The translations under genes were made by a program, and so were the position numbers. Below, piece by piece: positions 1 through 8,053 of a stretch of DNA of 64,000 nucleotides. Source of the stretch: Anaerolineae bacterium (GTDB lineage Bacteria > Chloroflexota > Anaerolineae > 4572-78 > J111); the NCBI GenBank assembly GCA_023382535.1, contig JAHDWA010000001.1, positions 372,001 through 436,000 of the forward strand, in the 5' to 3' direction. The notes under the pieces were generated by a model. That model was not told the DNA's origin and searched no databases. It worked only from the letters and a program-made list of their open reading frames with translations. The stretch's first letter is position 1, and each line of letters opens with the position of its first letter.

Positions 1-227
1 GGCGACCCAGTATCGTCGCCATTCCCGCCATGTCCCCCGTGGCCGCCGTGCATAAACAGGTGCAATAAGGGGCACAGGAGCAGCAGCGCCCAGGGCAGGA
101 AGCCGAAGACGTGGGCCGTATGCTCGGTCACCAGGTAGAAGGCGGCGATGGCCAGGAAGGCCATTAAGACCAGGCCGGTCCGTGACCGCAGCCAACCACT
201 AAAGCTAAATTTTCGTTCAGTCTCCAT
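1..227 (-). CDS. DUF2933-like small membrane protein (3' end outside window)
   Basis: Reading the minus strand from an ATG at 225-227 gives METERKFSFSGWLRSR, then one hydrophobic segment, a short hydrophobic stretch with PWALLLLCPLLHLFMHGG, and a Gly/His-rich tail (GGHGGHGG). This order of helix, LLCPLMHLFMHGGHGG-like motif and His-rich end is typical of the DUF2933 family of small membrane proteins, often found near copper and other metal-resistance genes. The frame is open to the window edge, so the C-terminus is missing. A good ribosome site (GGAGGAACCTT) precedes the ATG. The function of the family is unknown; the His/Gly tail suggests metal contact, which fits the metal-handling content of the rest of the window. 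Confidence 0.75.
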   Translation of the reverse strand, partial: METERKFSFSGWLRSRTGLVLMAFLAIAAFYLVTEHTAHVFGFLPWALLLLCPLLHLFMHGGHGGHGGNGDDTGS

Positions 228-410
228 AAGGTTCCTCCAAAATTAGTTACTCTTTTACGCCGTCGTTGCGAGCAGTGACTACAGGTTTAGCCACTGTAGC
301 GCGGCATAGGCACTTGGCCAAGCGACCATATAGATGGTCTTTATTCATCTCGACATATTACATCCGCAAATAGATGCTTGACGATTTCCTCTGGTTTACT
401 AAGGAACGAC

Positions 411-1139
411 CTACTTGCGGGCGTACACCTCCGCAGCCAATACATGGGGGTTTTTCGTCCGTGCGTTACGGAGAGTACGCAGTAGCCGTACTTCACCGAA
501 GCCAACGGCTCGAAACTCAGCCAGGAAAGCGCCGCCTTCCTTAGCGCCGGCAATTCAGGCAAACCAATTGGTTTCATCGGCCTGGGTCTCCAGGGGGAGT
601 GGTTCGCGCAGAATAAGCTCCGCCGCATAGACCACCCCACCCGGCCGCACCACTCGGGCCAGTTCCCGGAAGATGTGGCCTCGCGCCGGGTTCAGGTTAA
701 AGATACCATTGACCAGAGCCACCTCAATCGAGGCGTGGTCAAGGCAGAGGTTTGCGGCCTCGGCCTGGTGGAATTCCACGTTATTAATACCCGCTTCTGT
801 AGCTGCTTGCCTGGCACGACGTAGCATAGCCTCACTGAAATCTACCCCGATAACCTTCCCTATTGGACCAACCCGCCGGGCGGCGATCAAGGAGTCGAGG
901 CCAGCCCCACACCCCAGGTCGAGCACCGTCGCGCCCGGCGGAATGTTGGCAAAGACGGCCACGTTAGAGACGCCGGCAAAGGTGTCGACCGCAGCCGCGG
1001 GAATACCGGCCAAAATATCCGGCCAGTACCCCAGGCTTTCGGCAAATTGCCGGCCCAGTGGGAAGGGATGCCTGACGTGCGGGTTTTTCGCTGCCGCCGA
1101 GTAAGCCTGTCGTACCCCCTCACGGATATCTGCATTCAT
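411..1139 (-). CDS. Arsenite-methyltransferase-like SAM methyltransferase with in-frame TGA (candidate selenoprotein or nonsense allele)
   Basis: Class I SAM-dependent methyltransferase. Residues 72-80 hold the SAM motif I (VLDLGCGAG), followed by GVDFSEAM and RPGGVVYAAEL motifs. The frame runs 194 residues to a TGA at 555-557 (context NWFA-TGA-IAGAK), then continues in the same frame for 47 more residues to TAG at 411-413. The downstream part (FLAEFRAVGF, then NARTKNPHVLAAEVYA) is the expected C-terminal end of the family, so the full product would be about 242 aa. In AS3MT/ArsM-type enzymes the corresponding motif is WGEC(L/V)GGA, whose Cys binds As(III); the TGA falls on that Cys. The alternatives are selenocysteine insertion or a TGC/TGT-to-TGA nonsense change. 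I see only a weak possible stem just after the TGA. The substrate is inferred, not shown. Confidence 0.7.
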
Positions 1140-1294
1140 CGCCTCTTCCTTTCAAGATGAAAACCATAGTCGGGAAATCCAGAATCAATCCTGGACCCCA
1201 GGCCTGCTGCTTAGGTGCGTAACGTAAGTTATTATATTCTCATCATACCAGCAATATTTAGCGGAGGGGAGCGCCGTTCAGCCTGTTATGACCC

Positions 1295-1308
1295 GCGCAA
1301 AATGGCGC
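1295..1308. promoter_or_regulatory. Putative operator, copy 1 of recurrent AAATG-centred motif
   Basis: GCGC-AAAATG-GCGC is a perfect 4+4 inverted repeat around AAAATG, about 160 bases upstream of the methyltransferase start at 1139. It is the most diverged member of a motif found again at 20011, 36041, 53831, 55671 and 56715 (consensus SSGC-MAAATK-GCCTG). A GCCTGTT lies 14 bases to its left. Confidence 0.4.
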
Positions 1309-1554
1309 ATGTCCGCTATTATAGATTCAGCCCGTAAAACCCAATCCTTCAGGTTTGGGATATAAGGGCTTCTCCTCGCTTTAGCTTGCTCATACAGAAC
1401 ATTTGTGCTATCATGGGTTTTATCGTGGGAGCCACGAAAATTAACGCTGCTGGACACTGCCCGTCAGACGGGCGTGTGAGACCTGGGGGGATAAGCGGTT
1501 GGAGTTCGACCTCTGTAAATCCCCCTGGGCAGTCTGGTCGAAGGCAGAAACCCA

Positions 1555-1569
1555 ACCGCTTTTAGCGGT
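1555..1569 (-). terminator. Weak terminator-like hairpin
   Basis: ACCGCT-TTT-AGCGGT forms a 6-bp stem with a 3-base loop just after the stop of the TolB-like pseudogene on the minus strand. The stretch after it on that strand (TGGGTTTCTG) has only a short T run, so termination is possible but weakly supported. Confidence 0.3.
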
Positions 1570-2122
1570 GGGTAGCTCACTTAATCCAGTTTAGCATCCG
1601 CTCATTGACGCCCCGATATTGCAAACCAAGCAGGGCTTGCATCTCCGGGGAAAAGAGGGGGCGCTGGCTACTGCCGTCGGCATTCATCACCCAAATTTCC
1701 CAACGCCCACCGCGGTCGGTGACAAAGGCGATCTGGGAACCATCGGAGGACCAGGCCGGGGCGGCGCTGTTGTATTGGGGGTCGGCCAGGAGGGGAGGCT
1801 TCGTCAGTCGCTGGCGCGTGCCGGTGACTAAGTCCAGAGTGTAGACTTCCCAATGGTCGTGCTGTTTGTAGGTCACGGTCAGCTTTTTGCCATCGAGGGA
1901 GAACACCGGGCCGGTATCGCGCAGATCGGTCGTGATCGGCCAGAGCTGGCCACTGGTCACATCGAGTTGCACCAATCCCTTGTCGCCATCGTAGATGACG
2001 CGCCAGGAGTTCTGCGGATCCCAGGCCGGGTTGTAAGTGTACGTATCAGAGGGGATATCTTCAAATTGGCCCGTAGCCACGTTGATGCGGCGCAGCCGCC
2101 ATTGCAAATCCTCACGAGGAGT

Positions 2123-2382
2123 CAACTACTCCCGGCTCGAAGCCGGGAGCTTGTAAGGCGGTGATGTGCAGGTCGCTTTACAAGGCAGTTTAGCTGCAGT
2201 GTTGACACGCTTTCCACCAACAAGCAGTTCCGTCGCCGGCGTTGGTGGAATATCAGAAATTGACTAGGTCAGAGATTGTGTTCTCCCAGCAGGTCTCTGA
2301 CCAGTAAGGCGGTCAGTTTTTGAGACAAAGCTCGGGAGTCCTCTCTGGACAACGGCGACCAGGATCAGAGAGAACCCATTTT
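2123..2382 (+). ncRNA. Candidate omega-RNA scaffold for IscB
   Basis: About 260 non-coding bases precede iscB inside the element, the place and size range known for IscB omega-RNAs. Three strong hairpins are visible: 2129-2137/2141-2149 (CTCCCGGCT with its complement), 2212-2221/2241-2250 (TTCCACCAAC with GTTGGTGGAA, 10 bp) and 2267-2275/2294-2302 (GGTCAGAGA with TCTCTGACC, 9 bp). In IscB systems the guide is the flank just outside this end, which here would be AATCCTCACGAGGAGT (2107-2122) from the host gene. The RNA and its ends are inferred from position and folding potential. Confidence 0.65.
2129..2149 (+). repeat. Left-end subterminal hairpin of the IS element
   Basis: CTCCCGGCT (2129-2137), loop CGA, AGCCGGGAG (2141-2149): nine paired bases starting six bases inside the left boundary. 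Such imperfect palindromes are the recognition structures of Y1 TnpA transposases. Confidence 0.75.
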
Positions 2383-3939
2383 ATGGAGGTAGGTTTGTTA
2401 CCTAAATCAAAGCCACAAAACCATCATACGGTCGGTGTTCTGGCTCCCGACGGGACCCGGCTCAATCCGACCACGCCGGGGAAAGCCCGGAGGTTGAAAG
2501 AACAGGGCAAGGCCAAAGTCGAACGGCGTTATCCGGTCCACACCATCCGTCTGACCTACTGGCCCAAACCGAAGGACCAATTGGAAGTACAGCCGATGGC
2601 CCTGCACCTGGATGACGGCGAGACGATGGGCGCGGCGGTGGTGCAGCATAACAGCAGCCACGAGCGGATGGTCTGCGGGGCGACCAGCCAGACCAGTGGG
2701 CGGGAGATGTCCGACCGGTTGGCCGACCGGGGTCGCTTGCGACGCTGTCGCAAACACCTGGATCGCCAGAAGAAAGGCAAGACGGGTCACCTCAAATTGG
2801 AACAGGCAGGGAAACCGTACCCGCCCAGTATCGAGTTGGATGTATTTCAGAAAATACGCCTGGTCAAACAGATATGCCGACTGTTCCCGATCAGCGAGAT
2901 TGTGATCGAGACAGTTAGTGTGGACATCCGCCGCTACCTTGAGCCGGAGGTCCAGGGGCGGGCATACCAGCAGCCGCGTACGATTGAAGCGCGGGTGAAA
3001 TGGACCTTGCCGGAGGTGTGCGCCGTATGCGGTCAACCTGCCATCGCCAACCTGATCACCCATCACCGGGTCAAACGCAAGGACGGGGGGGTGCGCAATT
3101 TCACCAACGAAATCCCAGTCTGCGCTCGCTGTCACCGGGAAGGAGGCGATTCGGAGCTGTGCTTGGACGCGAGCGAGTGCCCGGACACGCGGGCTTTTGG
3201 GCGATTGCAGCAGGGCCGGGCGTTGCTGCTCACTCAGTTGGCCTCCCTGGCTCCAGTGCGGGAAGTGCGGGGCTACCAGACGGCCCCAACTCGCCAGGCG
3301 CTGGGGCTATCCAAGACGCACATTTACGACGCCGTTGCCGCCGGATTGAATGGCACAAAGCCGGTAACCCTACCGGCAGTGACCTGGCAGGTGCATAATC
3401 CGACCCGGCGCACCCGCAAGTTTTATGACGAGAACTTCGGGGTAGCCAAATACCGCAAGGCCGCCGAGCGGCAACCAGGGGTAGACCCGGAGCGGATGCG
3501 GGTGGATGATCACGACCACGAGCACAACCGGCGCAATCGCAGCTATCGGCGCCACGTCAGAAGTCGCTATTACCGGAAGTTGCGCCAGCAAGGCCAGTTC
3601 AATGAGCGCCTGCTGGGGCCGTCGGGCAAGGAAATCTACAGTCCTAATACCGCAATCCACCTGCTGCAAAATGGACAGGTCGTTGTGGAGAAACGACGGG
3701 TGTTTGCTCAACCTAACGGTGGGGCAGCCATTCAGGCCACCATCCGGCGTAATAATGTTCTGCGAACAGCCGAGGGCTGGCTGGGCAAGGCCTGGGCTTT
3801 GATGTCCAACGGCTCGGTCAAAGTGCTTTTTACGGAAACGCGAAACCTCAAGCAGCCCTTTACCCAACGAACCCCGGCCAAGCTCCAAATTGTCAGCAGG
3901 AAGTGGTGTTGGCTGCCGGTCAAAGAAGATGGAAACTAA
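2383..3939 (+). CDS. iscB: IscB-type RNA-guided endonuclease (RuvC-HNH), 518 aa
   Basis: Residues 27-50 match the IscB PLMP domain (LNPTTPGKARRLKEQGKAKV). RuvC-I is around 73-88 (ALHLDDGETMGAAVV, Asp77), RuvC-II at 173-177 (IVIET, Glu176), and the HNH module at 213-251 has zinc pairs CAVC and CARC, the H227-H228 pair, Asn242 and His251. RuvC-III is KTHIYDAV with His313 and Asp316. All expected catalytic residues are present, so nuclease activity is plausible. The C-terminal 190 residues after RuvC-III are long and basic (DDHDHEHNRRNRSYRR) and unlike the short target-interaction domain of better-known IscBs. I chose ATG 2383 over the TTG at 2320 because the family's N-terminus starts just before the PLMP motif. 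The gene overlaps tnpA by 11 bases. It would cut DNA complementary to an omega-RNA guide, promoting retention of the element. Confidence 0.9.
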   Translation: MEVGLLPKSKPQNHHTVGVLAPDGTRLNPTTPGKARRLKEQGKAKVERRYPVHTIRLTYWPKPKDQLEVQPMALHLDDGETMGAAVVQHNSSHERMVCGATSQTSGREMSDRLADRGRLRRCRKHLDRQKKGKTGHLKLEQAGKPYPPSIELDVFQKIRLVKQICRLFPISEIVIETVSVDIRRYLEPEVQGRAYQQPRTIEARVKWTLPEVCAVCGQPAIANLITHHRVKRKDGGVRNFTNEIPVCARCHREGGDSELCLDASECPDTRAFGRLQQGRALLLTQLASLAPVREVRGYQTAPTRQALGLSKTHIYDAVAAGLNGTKPVTLPAVTWQVHNPTRRTRKFYDENFGVAKYRKAAERQPGVDPERMRVDDHDHEHNRRNRSYRRHVRSRYYRKLRQQGQFNERLLGPSGKEIYSPNTAIHLLQNGQVVVEKRRVFAQPNGGAAIQATIRRNNVLRTAEGWLGKAWALMSNGSVKVLFTETRNLKQPFTQRTPAKLQIVSRKWCWLPVKEDGN

Positions 3940-4330
3940 AAGTACCAAGGGGGCCCGCTACAATTTGAATTATCACCTGGTCTGGACGCCCAAATACCGC
4001 CGGACAATTCTGACTGACTTGATGGCGAGCCGATTAGTTGAACTATTTAAAGAGATTGCTGAGAAGTGGGGAGTTCAGATTATTGCTCAGGAAGTTATGC
4101 CTGATCACATCCATCTCTTTGTTTCGGCCCCGCCCCGGTACAGCCCGGCGAAATTGGCGCAACTATTCAAAGGGACAACTTCCTATGTGTTGCGTCTGGA
4201 ATTTCCCCAGGTCAGGCAGGCGATTTGGAAAGAAGGCACGCTTTGGTCTCCCGGCTACTATGTAGATACAGCCGGGAACGTCAGCACTGTAACGATTCAG
4301 AGGTATATCGAAGAGTGCCAAAAACTTTAA
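3929..4330 (+). CDS. tnpA: Y1 (HUH) transposase TnpA of the IS200/IS605 family, 133 aa
   Basis: A full-length small transposase: YNLNYHLVWTPKYRR at the N-terminus, HUH motif His60-Ile61-His62 in MPDHIHLFV, and the catalytic tyrosine Tyr126 in TIQRYIEE. These are the hallmarks of Y1 transposases, which excise and insert single-stranded DNA without target duplication. The length is normal for the family. ATG 3929 lies inside the 3' end of iscB, giving an 11-base overlap and probable translational coupling; the upstream TTG at 3890 is less likely. iscB elements that retain an apparently intact tnpA are uncommon; most iscB loci lack a transposase, so this copy may be autonomous. Confidence 0.93.
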   Translation: METKSTKGARYNLNYHLVWTPKYRRTILTDLMASRLVELFKEIAEKWGVQIIAQEVMPDHIHLFVSAPPRYSPAKLAQLFKGTTSYVLRLEFPQVRQAIWKEGTLWSPGYYVDTAGNVSTVTIQRYIEECQKL

Positions 4331-4343
4331 CCGAAGTAGATTT

Positions 4344-4368
4344 CCCGACCGGCTTAAAGCCGGTCGGG
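4344..4368 (+). repeat. Right-end subterminal hairpin of the IS element
   Basis: CCCGACCGGCT (4344-4354), loop TAA, AGCCGGTCGGG (4358-4368): an 11-bp perfect stem 14 bases after the tnpA stop and about 48 bases inside the right boundary. It shares the CCGGCT/AGCCGG core with the left hairpin. Confidence 0.75.
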
Positions 4369-5446
4369 GGCGACCACATCTTTAAGCAAAATGAGGTAAG
4401 CCGCCTCCTCCCCGGTACTATACCGGAGGTTTCCGGCGGCTGGAAAATCTATGAAGCAGATGGTGACACCGTTGGAGCCGGCGTGTACTTTGGTAATTTC
4501 GCCAATCTCGGGCAAGTTCATTCCATCGTCGGAGTCAAATGTCCGGCAGATGTTGCGCGGATCGCGCCGGCCGCCGTATTGAAAAGAGACGATAATCTGT
4601 TGTCCATCGGGCGACCAGGTGGGCGATTTGGGCTGGCGCAAGTCGCCCAAAATGACCCGCTCACTGCCGTCGTCAAGGTTGAGCGTGTAGAGCGCGCCAA
4701 ATTCGGCCCCATCCCAGCGAGTAAAGGCCACCTGTCGCTGGTCGGGTGAGGCGACCGGGTCAATCACCCCGCCGGCCAGGCGGCGCAGGCCGGTACCATC
4801 GCCATTGATGAGGTATAGATCGCCGCCGCTGCTGGTGGTGAAGACAATTTTGCCGGCGGAAGTAGCTTTGGTTGAGACCGGCGACAGTTGACTGTTGACC
4901 GGGGCCTGAGCCACCGGCGCGTCGGCGAGCGAGCCGAGAATACGGATGTAGGTCGGTTAGGCCGAAATCCAGCCGGGACCGCCTTCAGCGGTGACGATTT
5001 GAAGCCAGTTTTTGTTGGAACTGAGGCCGCTGATGTCGAACCCTTCGCCTTTCGTCGCCGCACCGATGACCGGGTAGGTCACGCCCGGCCCCTGCCGCAC
5101 GTTGAGTTTGGCAGCGATAATCTCAGCCCGCAACCCGGACGCAGCGGCCGACGTGGGGCTGGGAAATGGGAGGAGGGGCACCGTGGGTAGAACAGCGACC
5201 GCCGGCAACGGGGCGGTTGGCGTAGGCGAAGGAGCGGGGATGGCCGTAACGGTGGGTGGAAACAGGATTGGCGCAGATGGGGTTTGGGTTGGCCCGGCCA
5301 GTTGCGCCCCCGGGTCAGGGGGTATATTCAAAGAAGCTCGGTTAGGCTCGGAACTGACATTGGCCTGGCAGGCTGAAAGCAGCAGACCAGCCCCCAGAAA
5401 AAGGATAAAAAGGGTTGAGGACAGGCGTGCCAGGGCGCAGATCCGG

Positions 5447-5917
5447 CTATTGGCCCACATGCTGGAAGTCAACGCCTACCTGGATGGAGCGAGCCACCAG
5501 GTTCCCCTGGGGGTCCCGATCACCGATCACGACGACTGGGTCGCCGGCCTGCAGTTCGGCCAGAGTGACGGGGGTCACCTTACGCAGAACAGTGTCCTGG
5601 TTGACCAGAACCCGGATCGGCCCTTCCGACGTGCTCAAGTTGAGAGCATCTCCCTCAATCCCGGTCACTTCACCGGCGCCGCGGACGCGGGCAGGGTTGC
5701 CCTGCTCCCATCCTCCGTCGTGCTGGAATTGGCCCCCTCCTGCTTCAGAGTTGCCGCCGTTATGGTCGAACTGGCCCCCGGCCCGTTCTTGCAAGAAGGC
5801 CTGGCGCGTACTGTTCGCGCGGGCCTCACCGACCGTTATCCCGTAGAAGAAACCACCCGCAGCGGCTATGATCGCCAGGATCAAGGCGCCTACACCCATA
5901 CCTATTTTGCTTTTCAT
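5447..5917 (-). CDS. DUF5666-type envelope protein, 156 aa
   Basis: One N-terminal membrane segment (residues 5-28, GMGVGALILAIIAAAGGFFYGITVG) anchors an extracytoplasmic part. A Gly/His/Gln-rich stretch follows, then a small beta domain (residues 83-150: GAGEVTGIEGDALNLSTSEG, then VNQDTVLRKVTPVTLAELQAGDPVVVIGDR) of the DUF5666 type, an OB-like fold of unknown function. It sits between the MacB permease and the lipoprotein pseudogene, overlapping the latter by 14 bases, so it belongs to the sigma-controlled operon. A second DUF5666 protein (10987-11445) begins the same operon, suggesting the pair flank the exporter for a reason, perhaps sensing or assembly. Confidence 0.75.
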   Translation of the reverse strand: MKSKIGMGVGALILAIIAAAGGFFYGITVGEARANSTRQAFLQERAGGQFDHNGGNSEAGGGQFQHDGGWEQGNPARVRGAGEVTGIEGDALNLSTSEGPIRVLVNQDTVLRKVTPVTLAELQAGDPVVVIGDRDPQGNLVARSIQVGVDFQHVGQ

Positions 5918-6011
5918 GGTATAACCTCTTTCTTTTGTATTTATCCGGCGGCACGGTAAGCTGCTAACTTGCCGTCCACCTGATTACTGATTACTGTCTG
6001 CTGACTGCTGG

Positions 6012-7256
6012 CTACTCATACCGTAATGCCTCAATGGGATGGAGCTGCGCGGCTCGCCAGGCCGGGTAGACCCCAAAGAACAGCCCCACCCCGGCTGAGA
6101 AAAGCACGGCCAGCAGGACCGCATCCGGCTCCACCACCGGGGTCAACACCGTGCCTCCCAGGTTAACCCCGGCGATCAGCCAGCTAATACCCACCCCGAC
6201 CAGGATACCCAGCGCCCCGCCAGTCACGCTGAGTACGACCGCCTCGACCAGGAACTGAATCAAGATGTCTCGCTGCCGGGCCCCCACCGCCTTGCGGATA
6301 CCAATCTCGCGGGTTCGTTCCGTCACCGAGACCAGCATAATATTCATAATGCCGATACCGCCCACTACCAGCGAGATGGCAGCGATACCGGCCAGAAACA
6401 CGGTCATGATCCCCGTCACCTGAGTGGCGGCTGAAAGGAAGTCCTGTTGGCTCATGATCCTGAAGTCGTCCTCATAAGTGACACGATGGCGCTGGCGCAG
6501 CACCTCGGCAATCTCCTGGGCCGCTGTGTCCATGAGCGCCGCCTCGGCCACCTGCACATTGATCGACGAGACCGAACGGGCTCCCCTAAAAAAATGCCCT
6601 CCCGCCAGACGGCTCTGGGCCGTGGTGATGGGCACAAAGATGCTCTCGTCGGGGTTGAAGAAGCCGCTGCCGCCCTTAGGCGCCAGGACGCCGATGACCC
6701 GCAGGAGCACGCCGTTCACGTAGACCGTCTGGCCCAGGGGGTCCAGCTCGCCAAAGAGGTCGGCGGCCAACCGGCTGCCCAGCACGGCCACCGCCGATTG
6801 GGCCAGCACGTGACGGGCGGCGATAAATTCACCGGCCTGCACCGGCGCGTTACGCACCCACTGGTATTCCTCGGTCACGCCGGTCACCCGCGCATTGGCG
6901 TTTTGACCCTGGGCCGCTGCCTGGCCAAAGCTGGTGATCTCCGGGGCAACCAGGGCCACCGACGGCGCGCTGACCGGGTCGGCCAGGGCGTAGGCGTCGT
7001 CCAGGGTAAGGGTGGCCGCCGAGCCGGTGGCCGTGCGCACCCCCTCTTCATTGGTGCTGCCCGGCAGCACAAAGAGCAGGTTGACGCCCAGACTCTCGAT
7101 CTGAGTCGTGATGGCCGCCTGGGCCCCGCGACCGATGCTTAACAGGGCCACCACGGCGGCCACGCCGATAATGACGCCCAAAACGGTCAAGAAGGCGCGC
7201 AGCCGGTTAGCCAGGAGACTACCCCCGGCGATACGGATGCTCATTACAAGATTCAT
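6012..7256 (-). CDS. MacB-type ABC exporter permease, 414 aa
   Basis: Typical MacB/FtsX topology: an N-terminal helix (LTVLGVIIGVAAVVALLSIG, residues about 23-42), a large periplasmic MacB_PCD domain (about 45-270), then three C-terminal helices in the FtsX domain (GIAAISLVVGGIGIMNIMLV; REIGIRKAVGA coupling motif; GVYPAWRAAQLHPIEALRYE end). The length is normal for the permease without a fused ATPase. It pairs with the ATPase at 7325-8053 and the adaptor at 8054-9613 to form a tripartite-like exporter. The substrate is unknown; relatives export antimicrobial peptides, lipoproteins or macrolides. The position under an ECF sigma factor suggests an envelope-stress role. Confidence 0.92.
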   Translation of the reverse strand: MNLVMSIRIAGGSLLANRLRAFLTVLGVIIGVAAVVALLSIGRGAQAAITTQIESLGVNLLFVLPGSTNEEGVRTATGSAATLTLDDAYALADPVSAPSVALVAPEITSFGQAAAQGQNANARVTGVTEEYQWVRNAPVQAGEFIAARHVLAQSAVAVLGSRLAADLFGELDPLGQTVYVNGVLLRVIGVLAPKGGSGFFNPDESIFVPITTAQSRLAGGHFFRGARSVSSINVQVAEAALMDTAAQEIAEVLRQRHRVTYEDDFRIMSQQDFLSAATQVTGIMTVFLAGIAAISLVVGGIGIMNIMLVSVTERTREIGIRKAVGARQRDILIQFLVEAVVLSVTGGALGILVGVGISWLIAGVNLGGTVLTPVVEPDAVLLAVLFSAGVGLFFGVYPAWRAAQLHPIEALRYE

Positions 7257-7324
7257 ACCCGGTCTACCCTTGCGGCAAGTTCAAGACAAGCCCGGCGTAG
7301 GGGCTGGCTTGTCGAAGTATTGAG

Positions 7325-8053
7325 TCAGGTAGGATATAGGGAAACCTCTGTCTCGGCGTCTCGGGGTTGGGCCACCGGCTCGTCGCTCACAATCAGGCCA
7401 TCGTGGATGCGGATGACGCGCCGGGTGTGAGCGGCGATGACCGGCTCGTGGGTGACCAAAACGACGGTGATGCCTCGCTCCCGGTTCAGGCGCTGAAAAA
7501 TGGCCATAACCTCCCGTCCGGACTTGCTGTCCAGGTTCCCCGTTGGCTCGTCGGCCAGGATGATGGCCGGTTCGTTGACCAGGGCCCGGGCAATGGCGAC
7601 CCGTTGCCGCTCACCGCCCGAGAGTTCATTGGGCCGGTGGCCGGCCCGCTCGCTTAAACCCACGCTCGCCAGAGCCGCCAGCGCTCGCCGGCGGCGATCC
7701 TGGCCGTGGCCGTAGATGAGCGGCAGTTCTACATTGTCCAGGGCGGCGCTGCGGGGCAGCAGGTTGAAGCTCTGGAAGACAAAGCCCACCCGCTGGTTGC
7801 GGATTTGAGCCAGTTGGTCGTCATTCAGTTTACCCACCTCCACTCCGGCCAGGCGATAAACGCCCGAGCTGGGTTGGTCCAGGCAGCCGACCACATTCAT
7901 CAAAGTAGATTTACCAGACCCCGACGGCCCCATGATGGCCACCATCTCTCCGGCCTGGACGATCAAAGAGACGCCGGCCAGGGCCTGCACCTCGACGGCG
8001 CCCAGGCGGTAGACCTTGGTGACATCGGTTAACTCGATCATAACCCACTTCAA
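7325..8053 (-). CDS. MacB/LolD-type ABC transporter ATPase, 242 aa
   Basis: Complete ABC nucleotide-binding domain: Walker [10 protein letters not shown] (residues about 42-50), Q-loop [10 protein letters not shown], signature [15 protein letters not shown], Walker [13 protein letters not shown], and H-loop VLVTHEP. The [11 protein letters not shown] sequence places it in the LolD/MacB/FtsE branch that drives FtsX-type permeases. It is translated just downstream of the adaptor gene (stop of the adaptor 8054, start here 8053), so it is certainly co-transcribed, and the permease follows after 68 bases. The likely product is the ATP-hydrolysing subunit of the exporter. Confidence 0.93.
   Translation of the reverse strand: MKWVMIELTDVTKVYRLGAVEVQALAGVSLIVQAGEMVAIMGPSGSGKSTLMNVVGCLDQPSSGVYRLAGVEVGKLNDDQLAQIRNQRVGFVFQSFNLLPRSAALDNVELPLIYGHGQDRRRRALAALASVGLSERAGHRPNELSGGERQRVAIARALVNEPAIILADEPTGNLDSKSGREVMAIFQRLNRERGITVVLVTHEPVIAAHTRRVIRIHDGLIVSDEPVAQPRDAETEVSLYPT

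Larger units (their letters stand above)
1140..1576. other. Intergenic region, no convincing gene
   Basis: These 437 bases separate the methyltransferase gene from the 3' fragment of the TolB-like pseudogene. They contain the palindromic motif copy at 1295-1308 and a short hairpin at 1555-1569. A 68-codon open frame at 1349-1555 on the minus strand has no recognisable domain and no good ribosome site, so I do not call it. Confidence 0.6.
2123..4416 (+). mobile_element. IS200/IS605-family element carrying omega-RNA, iscB and tnpA
   Basis: The boundaries come from the interrupted host gene: left flank ends GAGGAGT (2122), right flank begins ACTATACC (4417). Joining the flanks restores the reading frame exactly, with one T shared by both junctions and no target-site duplication, as expected for Y1 single-strand transposition. 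A 9-bp hairpin lies 6 bases inside the left end (2129-2149) and an 11-bp hairpin about 48 bases inside the right end (4344-4368). Both protein genes look intact and overlap, so the copy may still be active. Ends could shift by one base because of the shared T. Confidence 0.88.
1577..5460 (-). pseudogene. SH3b plus TolB-type beta-propeller lipoprotein, inactivated by a stop codon and an IS insertion
   Basis: The 5' part (from ATG 5460) has a lipoprotein signal ending LLLSAC, a Pro/Thr-rich linker, and an SH3b domain (AAKLNVRQGPGVTYPVIG). An in-frame TAA at 4957-4959 follows WISA; the same frame then continues into TolB/WD40-like repeats (SPTWSPDGQQIIVSF). It is broken by the IscB element at about 2123-4416 and resumes at 2122 with TPREDLQW to a stop at 1577. 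Rejoining 4417 to 2122 gives NLRYSTPREDLQW in frame, matching the intact paralogue at 29197-30867 (TLKYTLPPDPHW). So at least two lesions inactivate it. The gene is the distal member of the sigma-MacAB operon. A TTG at 5472 is another possible start, but ATG 5460 leads directly into the signal peptide. Confidence 0.9.

Noticed and set aside
1349..1555. 68-codon minus-strand open frame
   Set aside because: No ribosome site, no domain, and no coding-like third-base pattern that I can see.
3665..3680. GCAAAATGGACAGG, similar to the recurrent operator motif
   Set aside because: Lies inside iscB coding sequence and lacks the GCCTG half.
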